A stretch of 64,000 nucleotides of DNA, from assembly GCA_963971535.1 (NCBI GenBank), contig OZ020592.1:58333464-58397463 (forward strand), read 5' to 3'. The stretch comes from Notolepis coatsorum (taxonomy: Eukaryota > Chordata > Actinopteri > Aulopiformes > Paralepididae). The translations under genes were made by a program, and so were the position numbers. The notes below the pieces were generated by a model. It ran no database searches. It saw nothing but the letters and a program-made list of their open reading frames with translations, and was not told the origin of the DNA. Positions 1-9,293 of this stretch are shown here, one piece after another (the stretch's first letter is position 1; each line of letters opens with the position of its first letter).

Positions 1-144
1 ACAACACATTGTAACGTTAACGTGTACTTTACTATGGAATATACATGTATATTATCACGATGCGTCGTCACAGACTAAACAGTGTTGTGAACACAACACA
101 TTGTAACGTTAACGTGTACTTTACTATGGAATATACATGTATTG
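1..144. repeat. Direct repeat, ~52-bp block twice, 92-bp period
   Basis: The block at 1-52 (starting ACAACACATTGTAACGTTAA) recurs at 93-144 with almost no change. No coding potential is visible. Confidence 0.85.
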
Positions 145-182
145 TTAGAAAATGTTTTGGATCTAAATCACTTGGAGTTTGA

Positions 183-422
183 AAGTGATATCAGAAGAAA
201 CTACTCAACCTCGGCTGTCTTTAACTATGAATGAACACAACACTCTAACTCACCATGTTTAGATAATAAAGTACTCAACCTCTACTTGTCTACTGTCTGA
301 CTGAACACAACACTCTAACTTACCATGTTTAGATAATGAAGTACTCAACCTCTACTGTATTTAACTATGAGTGAACACAACACTCTAACTTACCATCTTT
401 AGATAATGAAGTACTCAACCTC
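183..422. repeat. Tandem repeat, ~70-bp unit, about three copies
   Basis: The block GAACACAACACTCTAACT starts at 233, 303 and 373, exactly 70 bp apart. Each copy is followed by a CATGTTTAGATAAT-like stretch and AAGTACTCAACCTC. Units differ by a few bases. It continues the repeat-rich flank from position 1. Confidence 0.85.
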
Positions 423-1313
423 TTATTTTCTGGGCCCTGGCCTGAAAAGTTTGGGAACCCCTGGCTTAGAGGATAATGTCTTGTATGAACTACCAGTAAT
501 ATAAATAATATTAGCAACAAAAATGTGTTCCATCTTCATGTCAGATGATTTTCAAAAAGGAAAATGTACTACGCCTCTGTCGTCTACTCTAAGCCATCCT
601 AGGTTGTCAAAGTGGGCAGGGGTGAGGTGGGTTCTAGACCCATGTTACTGACCAGACACTCTATATCAGTGATGTCTGTTTACTGCAGAGTGGCAGCGCT
701 AACAGAAATAAAAACAACCCAGACCTATGTTAAAGTGCAGCTTGGCTCAATCAATCAATCATGTACCTCGGCGCAGCTGAATAACAGTAGGAGTGATCGC
801 CTGCTGCGTCCATCACGTGTATGGTGATTAATATGAACCAAAGCGTGATTAAATTGAACCAAAGCGTGTTAATATGTGTCGAACCAAGCGGGGACATCAT
901 GCGCATGCGCGCGCGAGCGCGGCGCGAGCACCTCGCGAGCACGCCGGTGCACGCCGGTGCACCTGGGCGAAGGAAAAGGAAAGGCGCATTACCGTAGTGG
1001 CGTGCGGTGACGAATGCGGAAGCATTTTTGCACTCTTCCGCTGTTAATAAGCAACACGCTACCTGGCCAGGGTACTCCTGGGTCCTAGTGCCCCCCCATG
1101 TTACACTATATGTCATGCACATGTATTTTATATGTTACTGTATTAGACATTTGTTAATGATGAATAGGCTTCACTTCAGATTAAGGCACACAATAGCATC
1201 TGCAAATGATTTATAGATGTTTTATGAATGTCTTAACAAATCATTTGTTAAAAAATAAAGAGATACAGTATAGTCGTTTTTTCATATCCATTTTTCAAAG
1301 CATCTACAAATGT
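423..1313. other. No gene seen; small CpG-dense core
   Basis: I find no supported gene here. A GC- and CpG-dense stretch lies at about 897-965, with CACGCCGGTG repeated back to back. A (TCAA)n run at 747-764 resembles the retroposon tails listed elsewhere. Short open frames on both strands show no recognisable domain. Confidence 0.5.
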
Positions 1314-1564
1314 GTTATTACTAGAGCTGGGCCGTTAACGGCGTTAACGTGATGCGTTCGTTAACGCGATACTATTATCGCGCGATAATATAATTAACGC
1401 ATTCATCTAAAAAAATATATATATATTTTTTTTTCTTTTTAAATTTTGTTTTGTTTTTACCTTTATTTACCCAGGGTAGGTTTGCTGAGCACAGATGCTC
1501 TTTTTCAGGAACGCCCTGCTTCACATTCACACAGTTCCATTCACACCTGGGAGCTGCCCAGTAC

Positions 1565-1760
1565 ACACTAAAAACAGATCGGTCAATTCTATAACCCAAT
1601 TTCTTGGTTAATCGTGTTGGGTTAAAATTATGGGTTAATTCTCTGAGCATAACCATTATTTGGGTTATTGAGATTTAATTTTGACCCAATTTTGACCCAA
1701 TTTGTGAGTTATAATAATTATGGGTCAATTTTCTGAGACATAACTCATGTGTTGGGTCAG
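1565..1760. repeat. Left subterminal repeats of the 9.9-kb element
   Basis: Many copies of AACCCA, GGGTTA and TTGACCCAA words occur in both orientations, ending near TTGGGTCAGAGAGC. The same words dominate the right end at 10972-11440. Clustered subterminal words of this kind are typical transposase-binding sites in CACTA-like elements, which is inference here. Confidence 0.6.
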
Positions 1761-1932
1761 AGAGCTGGGTGTTTCCGCCGGGATCTGCAAAGCTACACCC
1801 CTCCCCCACTGGGAACTATATGTTCCAGTCAGTCAGACGGTCATGTTCACAGTCAACACGGTCCCACGTTCACAGTCAACACGGTCCAACAAACCCTCTT
1901 CACGATCACGGAAAAGACTTCACTGACTCAAG
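1749..1932 (+). other. Candidate non-coding first exon with splice donor
   Basis: The stretch ends in CAAG|GTAAGATC at 1932/1933, a good donor site. It holds a short internal repeat (TTCACAGTCAACACGGTCC, twice near 1843-1888). The next plausible acceptor lies at 2768 before the SAM exon. The 1933-2767 interval would be its intron; apart from AGCT-rich runs near 2070-2092 and 2464-2473 I see nothing in it. The transcription start is unknown. Confidence 0.35.
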
Positions 1933-2777
1933 GTAAGATCTCGTTTTGTTAGCACAGTATTTATATCTCAACCCATCCATTGTACCTATTGCGTCGTGTT
2001 AACCATGCACTGTGAACGTTGTGGAACTAAATTAGCTAGCTCTTCACAGCTATCTGTCGCGTCATCAGCTAGCTAGCTAGCTAGCTATCCACCGCAAGTT
2101 GCAACTTAGCTACTCATTTCTATAATCGGTTCATCTCTAACCTTGTAAAAATATGTGGTAACCTCTATTAATAAATAAGCCACACGACACGACACGACAC
2201 ATAAATCATTACCGTTCAAGCATGCTACCTGAAAGTGACCAAGTCTATGAGTATTACAAAGGTTCTGGCTAGTAGCTAGGCCTAGTTAACCAGTACTAGT
2301 AACGTTACTGTTATTGCAAATTTTACCGTGTTTTGGGTTGTAATGATACCAGATTAACTGGAGATTATCTATAGCTGTGTAACGTTATATGATTGATATC
2401 TTTATTAACCATATGTGTGTAATAAAGCTGTTGTCCTCTCAATGCGGTGACATAGCTGGTTGGCTAGCTAGCTACATACTGTGATTTAGAGCCATTTTGC
2501 GCCATTTTGAGGTCTACATTTTCCATCATCTCTCTAATGTCCCGCGATTCGAGCATCAATTTACAACATCCTATACTAAATTAAGCAGTAGACTGCGGAA
2601 GCCAGACATGTGGTGAGGCTTTTTACACCTGAATTCAGTGCTAAATATTCTAGGCTGCTATGTCAGCTAGTACTTGGCCTATCGTGCACACGTGGCTGAG
2701 TACTTGGGCATGAGGCATTAATTAATTGCAGATGTGTTCATTTCCACATTGCTTTCTTTTGTTTCAGGCCAGTCTTG

Positions 2778-2844
2778 ATGGACAGCTTTGTCACAGAAAA
2801 ATTTATTGAGTGGCAATTGCCAGAGCTCACAGACAGTTTTAAAG
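2778..2844 (+). CDS. SAM-domain protein, first coding exon
   Basis: The acceptor TTTTGTTTCAG ends at 2767. ATG at 2778 opens MDSFVTEKFIEWQLPELTDS, and the exon ends AAAG|GTGAGC at 2844 in phase 1. Joined to the exon at 4423, it gives 59 residues with the start pattern of a sterile alpha motif domain: the W of IEWQL, then L and F spaced as in helices 1-2. SAM domains mediate protein-protein or RNA contacts. The match in phase and domain to the exon at 4423 is the main support. I recall this arrangement from the very multicopy SAMD3-like proteins of fish. It lies inside the 9.9-kb element, so it may be cargo or the element's own gene. Confidence 0.6.
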
Positions 2845-3561
2845 GTGAGCATTTTTACTTTCTTGACCATGAAAATGTTTCCATGACTAAGCAGTATAGG
2901 GTTTCAACACACATGCACACACATTATTCTGTTCTTCATCTTGGTTCCCTATCCTGTTCTTGTTCTGGGCCCTGTTTCTTGTACCTGGATAACTGAGTTA
3001 GCCGGATAACTTTAACTGGATAACTGGGTTAGCCGGACTTTCCGGTTTCATGTACGTGGATTTTCCAAATCACCATGACAACATATCCAAAAGTTTGAGC
3101 CTGGTCGAAAGCAGAGTTCAAGTTCAACTTAGCCTGAACCATCGCCACGCCCCCGCAAAGAAGTGACGGCCCGTTTCCTGAAACTATTCCCACAGTCTAC
3201 GATCTGCATTATACCATTCTGAATTACGTTCTTGTGCTCCATTCTTCCAGAGGGGGCTTTTGAAATGTAAAATAGACCCAAAATGCTGATACTAAATTCA
3301 CTTTGTCCTAAATAATGCACGTTATATATACCGTGGCGACGGTGGCGCTCGCTCGTGCGATGTACACATTATGTGGTTATTTTAATTGTAACTGGGATTA
3401 AGATGTCTGATGAGATGCGCTGTTTGACGGATTTGAGAAATTGAATGAGCCGTTGACGTCACATTAATGAATGAGGATAAAGAGATAAACTTCATTCATA
3501 ACAAAGGATATTCTAAACACGGGTCTCTCGTTCATTAATGTATAAACAATGAATTTATCCC

Positions 3562-3637
3562 ATCTGGCACAGTGGTCCAGCGGTAGTGCTCAAGCCTGCC
3601 AACCCAGCGACCGGGGTTCAAAACCCGTTCTTTCCAA
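3562..3637 (+). other. tRNA-like segment with intact A and B boxes
   Basis: TGGTCCAGCGG fits the Pol III A-box pattern TRGYNNANNNG, and GGTTCAAAACC about 45 bp downstream fits the B box. The T-arm CGGGGTTCAAAACCCG can fold. I cannot build a full cloverleaf with a normal acceptor stem, so this is a tRNA-derived relic rather than a functional tRNA gene. Confidence 0.5.
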
Positions 3638-3789
3638 TATGATTTTTTTGAATATAATATTAATGATTATACGCCAAAGTAGCCTGGTTTTAAGTTAAAA
3701 TATTATAAATCTACATGCATTGAGGATGTCATTCTTTATATAGCTCTCAACGTGCACCAAATTGAATTATTCCTATATTGCAAAAAGAA

Positions 3790-3864
3790 GGAGACGACTA
3801 GGGTCTTGAACCCCGGTCGTCTGTGTGAAAGTCAAAAGAACAACCCGTTAGACCACATTGGAGA
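3790..3864 (-). other. Second tRNA-like segment, opposite strand
   Basis: On the minus strand, TGGTCTAACGG (A box) is followed by GGTTCAAGACC (B box) at normal tRNA spacing, and GACGAC / GTCGTC can form part of an arm. Both boxes match consensus exactly. With the plus-strand copy at 3562 it forms a tail-to-tail pair inside one MITE. No clean anticodon arm could be assigned. Confidence 0.5.
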
Positions 3865-4068
3865 TAAGTTAAAGATTGACTATACATCAATCAATGGGTA
3901 AGAGAGCCGTATCGTAATTCTGTATAACAGTTAACTAATTATTTTCGCTAGCAAGATCTCATTTGATTATTCAATCCAGCAGGCAAGTTTAAAGAAATAT
4001 AATCTGATTGATTGAGGTAATGAGGGACTTAAAATTAGCCTATAGATAACGCATTTAACTTGTCGGCG

Positions 4069-4128
4069 AGGCGATTGAGCCGTACTGCAATATGTTAATA
4101 AAGTTTTAAATCAATTAATCAATCAATG
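4069..4128 (+). repeat. (ATCA)n retroposon 3' tail
   Basis: GATTGAGCCGTACTGCAAT, then GTTAATAAAGTTTTAAATCA and an ATCA-type run. The same 3' end recurs at 13433, 18196, 19196, 20788, 38405 and 39098. It looks like the end of one non-LTR or SINE family, here inserted in the Harbinger-like MITE. Confidence 0.6.
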
Positions 4129-4422
4129 CCGCTAGAGAATCAGGATTTCTGCGATCGACACCTGCTGTCTTCTCAGCTGAGGCGGGCGCGTGCACTGATC
4201 CTGAGAATCAAGTCTGGCTTGAGTTAACGAGACTGAATCCACCTTCTTGGAACAGGAAAATCCCGGCTTCAAACATCGGGTTAACTGAAGCTGGATAATG
4301 ACATCTTGATCGACTTAGTTGAACCACGTACAAGAAACAGGGCCCTGGTCTCTGGTCCTGTGTTGGAGTTTGCTGCCTGGACTGTAAAAGTCTTTCTTTG
4401 TTTTCTGTCTTTTGTCTTTCAG

Positions 4423-4532
4423 ATAAAGATATTGATGAGGAGGCGTTTCAACTTTTAGATGACGAAACAATCCGGAACCTCATCCCCAAAATAGGCCCCC
4501 GGCTCAAGTTCTCAAAACTTTACAGAGAATTT
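4423..4532 (+). CDS. SAM-domain protein, second coding exon
   Basis: The acceptor TGTCTTTCAG ends at 4422 and the donor TTT|GTAAGT follows 4532. The 110-bp exon completes the phase-1 codon from 2844 and continues DKDIDEEAFQLLDDETI and RNLIPKIGPRLKFSKLYREF. That is the characteristic second half of a SAM domain (L-LDDETIRNLIPKIGPRLKF), with the conserved G-P-R turn before helix 5. It ends in phase 0. The start of this exon and its preceding intron are duplicated at 4826-5075. The large middle part expected for the fish SAM family is absent, so the protein would be internally deleted or rearranged. Confidence 0.65.
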
Positions 4533-4569
4533 GTAAGTGATCACTAAGTGTTCTAACATATCAAGGCAG

Positions 4570-4839
4570 ATGGCGTATACATGCTTTAAATGCAAAAGGC
4601 TAATTCCTGGTGATGCCAAGTCTCTCTTTTCACATTTACGAGTAGCACACAATATAAACGCTTCATCCACTTATATCCAATGTTGTGAGGGAGTTTGTAG
4701 CAGAACATTTTCTTTCATTCGGTCTTACAGAAAGCACTTGCAAGGAGAACATAACGACAACCAGGCCCTGACCCAGCCACCTAATGTACCAAATCAGGCT
4801 GCTAATATTTTCAATGCTGAAGAGCTAGTACTTTCTTGA
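4570..4839 (+). pseudogene. Two C2H2 zinc-finger segment between duplicated introns
   Basis: The frame from ATG 4570 to the stop at 4837-4839 encodes two finger-like motifs. The first is TCFKC followed after 15 residues by HLRVAH. The second is CCEGVC followed by HLQGEH, i.e. C-x4-C-x12-H-x4-H. CAG directly before the ATG could act as an acceptor, but the frame runs into duplicated intron sequence after GEHNDNQ and ends there. I recall such paired fingers at the N-terminus of related multicopy fish proteins. It may be an alternative first exon or an exon relic. No downstream donor was identified. Confidence 0.4.
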
Positions 4840-5075
4840 CCATGAAAATGTTTCCATGACTAAGCAGTATCGTTCAGTAGGGTTTCAACACACATGCATG
4901 CACACACAAATTATTCTGTTCTTCATCTTGGTTATCATCCTGTTCTTGTCCTGGTCTCTGGTCCTGCCAGCCTGGTCCTGTGTTGGAGTTTGCTGCACTG
5001 GATGGCACTGAAATTACTGTAAAAGTCTTTCTTTGTTTTCTGTCTTTGTCTTTCAGATCAAGATATCGATGAGGA
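4826..5075 (+). repeat. Duplicate of the SAM intron and exon start
   Basis: This segment repeats 2855-2967 plus 4345-4445: ACTTTCTTGACCATG, GTTTCAACACACATGC, TCTGGTCCTG, the pyrimidine tract, CAG and then the GATATYGATGAGGAGGC exon start. It lacks the Harbinger-like MITE, so the duplication predates that insertion (or excludes it). After GAGGAGGC the exon diverges into the proline-rich minisatellite. Confidence 0.8.
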
Positions 5076-5504
5076 GGCACCACCAGTACCCCCCTCACCA
5101 GAACCAGCAGTACCTCCCCTCACCAGAACCAGCAGTACCTCCCCTCACCAGAACCAGCACCTCCCTTCACCAGAACCAGCAGTACCTCCCCTCACCAGAA
5201 CCAGCAGTACCTCCCCTCACCAGAACCAGCAGTACCTCCCCTCACCAGAACCACCGGTACCTCCCCTCACCAGAACCAGCAGTACCTCCCCTCACCAGAA
5301 CCAGCAGTACCTCCCCTCACCAGAACCACCGGTACCTCCCCTCACCAGAACCAGCAGTACCTCACCTCACCAGAACCAGCAGTACCTCCCCTGACCAGAA
5401 CCAGTACCTCCCCTCACCAGAACCACCAGTACCTCCCCTCACCAGAACCAGCAGTACCGCTTTTGGAGTTCGCAAAAGAGGGGTGGAGTTCTAGAGGAAG
5501 CAAG
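5057..5504 (+). CDS. Candidate third exon, proline-rich minisatellite-coded
   Basis: Acceptor TCTTTCAG ends at 5056; donor AGCAAG|GTAAGC follows 5504. Spliced from 2844 the frame reads [17 protein letters not shown] and then a P/S/T-rich repeat, but it meets TGA at 5392-5394. The residues before the donor, [15 protein letters not shown], lie in another frame, open from 5073 through 7718. Because the repeat unit is 25 bp, each unit gained or lost shifts the frame by one. This copy is therefore out of phase with the SAM exon, or it uses an exon combination I cannot see. Confidence 0.35.
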
Positions 5505-7718
5505 GTAAGCAAAAAAAGCCATATAATGCGCAGCTCCTCCCCCTCAGGGAATGCTACACCCATTTGCAAGGGGTCTGCTGCTTCAGAGAGCCTATCTGCT
5601 TCAGAGAGCCTATCTGCTTCAGAGAGCCTAACTGCTGCTTCAGAGAGCCTATCTGCTGCTTCAGAGAGCCTAACTGCTGCTTCAGAGAGCCTATCTGCTG
5701 CTTCAGAGAGCCTATCTGCTTCAGAGAGCCTAACTGCTGCTTCAGAGAGCCTAACTGCTGCTTCAGAGAGCCTATCTGCTGCTTCAGAGAGCCTATCTGC
5801 TGCTTCAGAGAGCCTATCTGCTGCTTCAGAGAGCCTAACTGCTGCTTCAGAGAGCCTATCTGCTGCTTCAGAGAGCCTGACTGCTGCTTCAGAGAGCCTA
5901 TCTGCTGCTTCAGAGAGCCTATCTGCTTCAGAGAGCCTAACTGCTGCTTCAGAGAGCCTAACTGCTGCTTCAGAGAGCCTATCTGCTGCTTCAGAGAGCC
6001 TATCTGCTGCTTCAGAGAGCCTATCTGCTGCTTCAGAGAGCCTAACTGCTGCTTCAGAGAGCCTATCTGCTGCTTCAGAGAGCCTATCTGCTTCAGAGAG
6101 CCTAACTGCTGCTTCAGAAAGCCTAACTGCTGCTTCAGAGAGCCTATCTGCTGCTTCAGAGAGCCTATCTGCTGCTTCAGAGAGCCTATCTGCTTCAGAG
6201 AGCCTATCTGCTGCTTCAGAGAGCCTAACTGCTGCTTCAGAGAGCCTATCTGCTGCTTCAGAGAGCCTATCTGCTTCAGAGAGCCTAACTGCTGCTTCAG
6301 AGAGCCTATCTGCTGCTTCAGAGAGCCTATCTGCTTCAGAGAGCTTATCTGCTGCTTCAGAGAGCCTAACTGCTGCTGTAGAGAGCCTAACTGCTGCTTC
6401 AGAGAGCCTATCTGCTGCTTCAGAGAGCCTATCTGCTGCTTCAGAGAGCCTATCTGCTGCTTCAGAGAGCCTATCTGCCGCTTCAGAGAGCCTATCTGCT
6501 GCTTCAGAGAGCCTAACTGCTGCTTCAGAGAGCCTATCTGCTGCTTCAGAGAGCCTATCTGCTTCAGAGAGCCTAACTGCTGCTTCAGAGAGCCTATCTG
6601 CTGCTTCAGAGAGCCTAACTGCTGCTTCAGAGAGCCTAACTGCTGCTTCAGAGAGCCTATCTGCTGCTTCAGAGAGCCTATCTGCTGCTTCAGAGAACCT
6701 AACTGCTGCTTCAGAGAGCCTAGCTGCTGCTTCAGAGAGCCTATCTGCTGCTTCAGAGAGCCTATCTGCTTCAGAGAGCCTAACTGCTGCTTCAGAGAGC
6801 CTAACTGCTACTTCAGAGAGCCTATCTGCTGCTTCAGAGAGCCTATCTGCTGCTTCAGAGAGCCTATCTGCTGCTTCAGAGAGCCTATCTGCTTCAGAGA
6901 GCTTATCTGCTGCTTCAGAGAGCCTAACTGCTGCTTCAGAGAGCCTAACTGCTGCTTCAGAGAGCTTATCTGCTGCTTCAGAGAGCCTATCTGCTGCTTC
7001 AGAGAGCCTATCTGCTTCAGAGAGCCTAACTGCTGCTTCAGAGAGCCTATCTGCTGCTTCAGAGAGCATATCTGCTGCTTCAGAGAGCCTATCTGCTGCT
7101 TCAGAGAGCCTATCTGCTCCAGAGAGCTTATCTGCTGCTTCAGAGAGCCTAACTGCTGCTTCAGAGAGCCTATCTGCTGCTTCAGAGAGCCTATCTGCTG
7201 CTTCAGAGAGCCTATCTGCTGCTTCAGAGAGCCTCTCTGCTGTAGAGAGCCTAACTGCTGCTTCAGAGAGCCTATCTGCTGCTTCAGAGAGCCTATCTGC
7301 TGCTTCAGAGAGCCTATCTGCTGCTTCAGAGAGCCTAACTGCTGCTTCAGAGAGACTATCTGCTGCTTCAGAGAGCCTATCTGCTGCTTCAGAGAGCCTA
7401 TCTGCTGCTTCAGAGAACTTATCTGCTTCAGAGAGCCTATCTGCTGCTTCAGAGAGCCTAACTGCTGCTTCAGATAGCCTATCTGCTGCTTCAGAGAGCC
7501 TATCTGCTGCTTCAGAGAGCCTATCTGCTGCTTCAGAGAGCCTAACTGCTGCTTCAGAGAGCCTAACTGCTGCTTCAGAGAGCCTATCTGCTTCAGAGAG
7601 CCTAACTGCTGCTTCAGAGAGCCTATCTGCTGCTTCAGAGAGCCTATCTGCTGCTTCAGAGAGCTTATCTGCTTCAGAGAGCCTATCTGCTGCTTCAGAG
7701 AGCCTATCTGCTGCTTGA
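5073..7718 (+). CDS. Open frame: P-rich repeat plus SAASESL heptad array
   Basis: This frame is open for 882 codons to the TGA at 7716-7718. It covers the minisatellite, [15 protein letters not shown], a short unique linker (about 5505-5574), then over 100 units of SAASESL or TAASESL with six-residue SASESL variants. Leu recurs every seven residues and Ala three residues on, which is compatible with a weak coiled coil. Ser and Glu make the rest polar and acidic. No known function is recognised. Expression is unproven; the frame survives because units are 21 or 18 bp. It could equally be a non-coding satellite with chance openness. Confidence 0.35.
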   Translation, partial: GGTTSTPLTRTSSTSPHQNQQYLPSPEPAPPFTRTSSTSPHQNQQYLPSPEPAVPPLTRTTGTSPHQNQQYLPSPEPAVPPLTRTTGTSPHQNQQYLTSPEPAVPPLTRTSTSPHQNHQYLPSPEPAVPLLEFAKEGWSSRGSKVSKKSHIMRSSSPSGNATPICKGSAASESLSASESLSASESLTAASESLSAASESLTAASESLSAASESLSASESLTAASESLTAASESLSAASESLSAASESLSAASESLTAASESLSAASESLTAASESLSAASESLSASESLTAASESLTAASESLSAASESLSAASESLSAASESLTAASESLSAASESLSASESLTAASESLTAASESLSAASESLSAASESLSASESLSAASESLTAASESLSAASESLSASESLTAASESLSAASESLSASESLSAASESLTAAVESLTAASESLSAASESLSAASESLSAASESLSAASESLSAASESLTAASESLSAASESLSASESLTAASESLSAASESLTAASESLTAASESLSAASESLSAASENLTAASESLAAASESLSAASESLSASESLTAASESLTATSESLSAASESLSAASESLSAASESLSASESLSAASESLTAASESLTAASESLSAASESLSAASESLSASESLTAASESLSAASESISAASESLSAASESLSAPESLSAASESLTAASESLSAASESLSAASESLSAASESLSAVESLTAASESLSAASESLSAASESLSAASESLTAASERLSAASESLSAASESLSAASENLSASESLSAASESLTAASDSLSAASESLSAASESLSAASESLTAASESLTAASESLSASESLTAASESLSAASESLSAASESLSASESLSAASESLSAA
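5076..5460. repeat. 25-bp minisatellite, about 15 copies
   Basis: The unit AGAACCAGCAGTACCTCCCC plus TCACC is 25 bp, with variants such as CACCGG and one shortened unit near 5153-5175. It encodes proline-rich peptides in all three forward frames, in rotation, because 25 is not a multiple of three. Confidence 0.85.
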
Positions 7719-8996
7719 GCCTATCTGCTGCTTCAGAGAGCCTAACTGCTGCTTCAGAGAGCCTAACTGCTGCTTCAGAGAGCCTATCTGCTGCTTCAGA
7801 GAGCCTATCTGCTGCTTCAGAGAGCCTATCTGCTGCTTCAGAGAGCCTAACTGCTGCTTCAGAGAGCCTAACTGCTGCTTCAGAGAGCCTATCTGCTGCT
7901 TCAGAGAGCCTATCTGCTTCAGAGAGCCTAACTGCTGCTTCAGAGAGCCTAACTGCTACTTCAGAGAGCCTATCTGCTGCTTCAGAGAGCCTATCTGCTG
8001 CTTCAGAGAGCCTATCTGCTTCAGAGAGCTTATCTGCTGCTTCAGAGAGCCTAACTGCTGCTTCAGAGAGCCTAACTGCTGCTTCAGAGAGCTTATCTGC
8101 TGCTTCAGAGAGCCTATCTGCTGCTTCAGAGAGCCTATCTGCTTCAGAGAGCCTAACTGCTGCTTCAGAGAGCCTATCTGCTGCTTCAGAGAGCATATCT
8201 GCTGCTTCAGAGAGCCTATCTGCTGCTTCAGAGAGCCTATCTGCTCCAGAGAGCTTATCTGCTGCTTCAGAGAGCCTAACTGCTGCTTCAGAGAGCCTAT
8301 CTGCTGCTTCAGAGAGCCTATCTGCTGCTTCAGAGAGCCTATCTGCTGCTTCAGAGAGCCTATCTGCTGCTTCAGAGAGCCTCTCTGCTGTAGAGAGCCT
8401 AACTGCTGCTTCAGAGAGCCTATCTGCTGCTTCAGAGAGCCTATCTGCTGCTTCAGAGAGCCTATCTGCTGCTTCAGAGAGCCTAACTGCTGCTTCAGAG
8501 AGACTATCTGCTGCTTCAGAGAGCCTATCTGCTGCTTCAGAGAGCCTATCTGCTGCTTCAGAGAACTTATCTGCTTCAGAGAGCCTATCTGCTGCTTCAG
8601 AGAGCCTAACTGCTGCTTCAGAGAGCCTATCTGCTGCTTCAGAGAGCCTATCTGCTGCTTCAGAGAGCCTAACTGCTGCTTCAGAGAGCCTAACTGCTGC
8701 TTCAGAGAGCCTATCTGCTTCAGAGAGCCTAACTGCTGCTTCAGAGAGCCTATCTGCTGCTTCAGAGAGCCTATCTGCTGCTTCAGAGAGCTTATCTGCT
8801 TCAGAGAGCCTATCTGCTGCTTCAGAGAGCCTATCTGCTGCTTGAGCCTATCTGCTGCTTCAGAGAGCCTAACTGCTGCTTCAGAGAGCCTAACTGCTTC
8901 AGAGAGCCTATCTGCTGCTTCAGAGAGCCTATCTGCTGCTTCAGGGAGCCTATCTGCTGCTTCAGAGAGCCTATCTGCTGCTTCAGAGAGCCTATA
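5571..8996. repeat. 3.4-kb array of 21- and 18-bp units
   Basis: The unit is TCTGCTGCTTCAGAGAGCCTA (21 bp, one base more than quoted limits allow in variants), with an 18-bp form lacking one GCT. CTAACT and CTATCT forms alternate irregularly. I estimate about 165 units. Two identical 4-bp deletions (GCTTGAGCC at 7713 and 8840) are the only length changes not divisible by three that I saw. The array ends at GAGAGCCTATAGG near 8996. Direct repeats follow without spacers, so this is not a CRISPR. Confidence 0.95.
6700..8845. repeat. Higher-order duplication inside the array, ~1.13 kb period
   Basis: Rare variants recur in the same order: GCTACTTCAG at 6804+ and 7952+, CTGCTCCAGAG at 7114 and 8241, CCTCTCTGCTGTAG at 7232 and 8380, AGAGACTATC at 7351 and 8499, and the 4-bp deletion at 7716 and 8843. 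Spacing is 1127 or 1148 bp, so the copies differ by whole 21-bp units gained or lost. Confidence 0.85.
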
Positions 8997-9293
8997 GGTT
9001 GCACCCACAGAGTTTGGTTGCACCACCAAGCCAAGGTCTGACAACCAAAGTCCCCCAGGCCCCCATAACCTCTATTTAAACTCGAAAAGGCATTGAGGTT
9101 TCCCTCATTTACAAAGACGAGTTAAAACCACTGTTTTGAGCACTCCAAAATATCATTGCACATTCCATTGGCATGAGAAAAAAAAACTTGATTTAATTGA
9201 GCTCCCTTGTATAGTTGGTATAAACCTGTTATCTTGCTTATGATTTGCTGTCAACCCAAGATTCACCTGTATTTAACATTCTTTCTTTGCTAG

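Larger units (their letters stand above)
2968..4344. mobile_element. Harbinger-like MITE with 3-bp CTG duplication
   Basis: The 17-bp ends GGCCCTGTTTCTTGTAC are perfect inverse copies (2968-2984 and 4328-4344). CTG flanks both sides (2965-2967, 4345-4347). An uninterrupted copy of the same intron at 4830-5056 has a single CTG at this point, which is a direct empty-site proof. A 3-bp duplication with GGGCC-like ends fits PIF/Harbinger. There is no transposase. It holds two tRNA-like segments and a retroposon tail. Confidence 0.8.

Noticed and set aside
751-1122. Minus-strand 123-codon frame over the CpG-rich core
   Set aside because: No domain, poor composition and no splice context; expected by chance in GC-rich sequence.
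5505-5547. A 43-bp intron (GTAAGC ... CCCTCAG) before the array
   Set aside because: Too short for a normal vertebrate intron; kept only as a possible donor and acceptor pair with other partners.
5564-7477. Plus-strand frame coding Cys-Cys-Phe-Arg-Glu-Pro repeats
   Set aside because: Alternate frame of the same array; it has no link to flanking exons, while the SAASESL frame joins the upstream exon-like sequence.
5571-8996. CRISPR-like regular repeats
   Set aside because: Units are directly adjacent with no spacers, and the sequence is eukaryotic.
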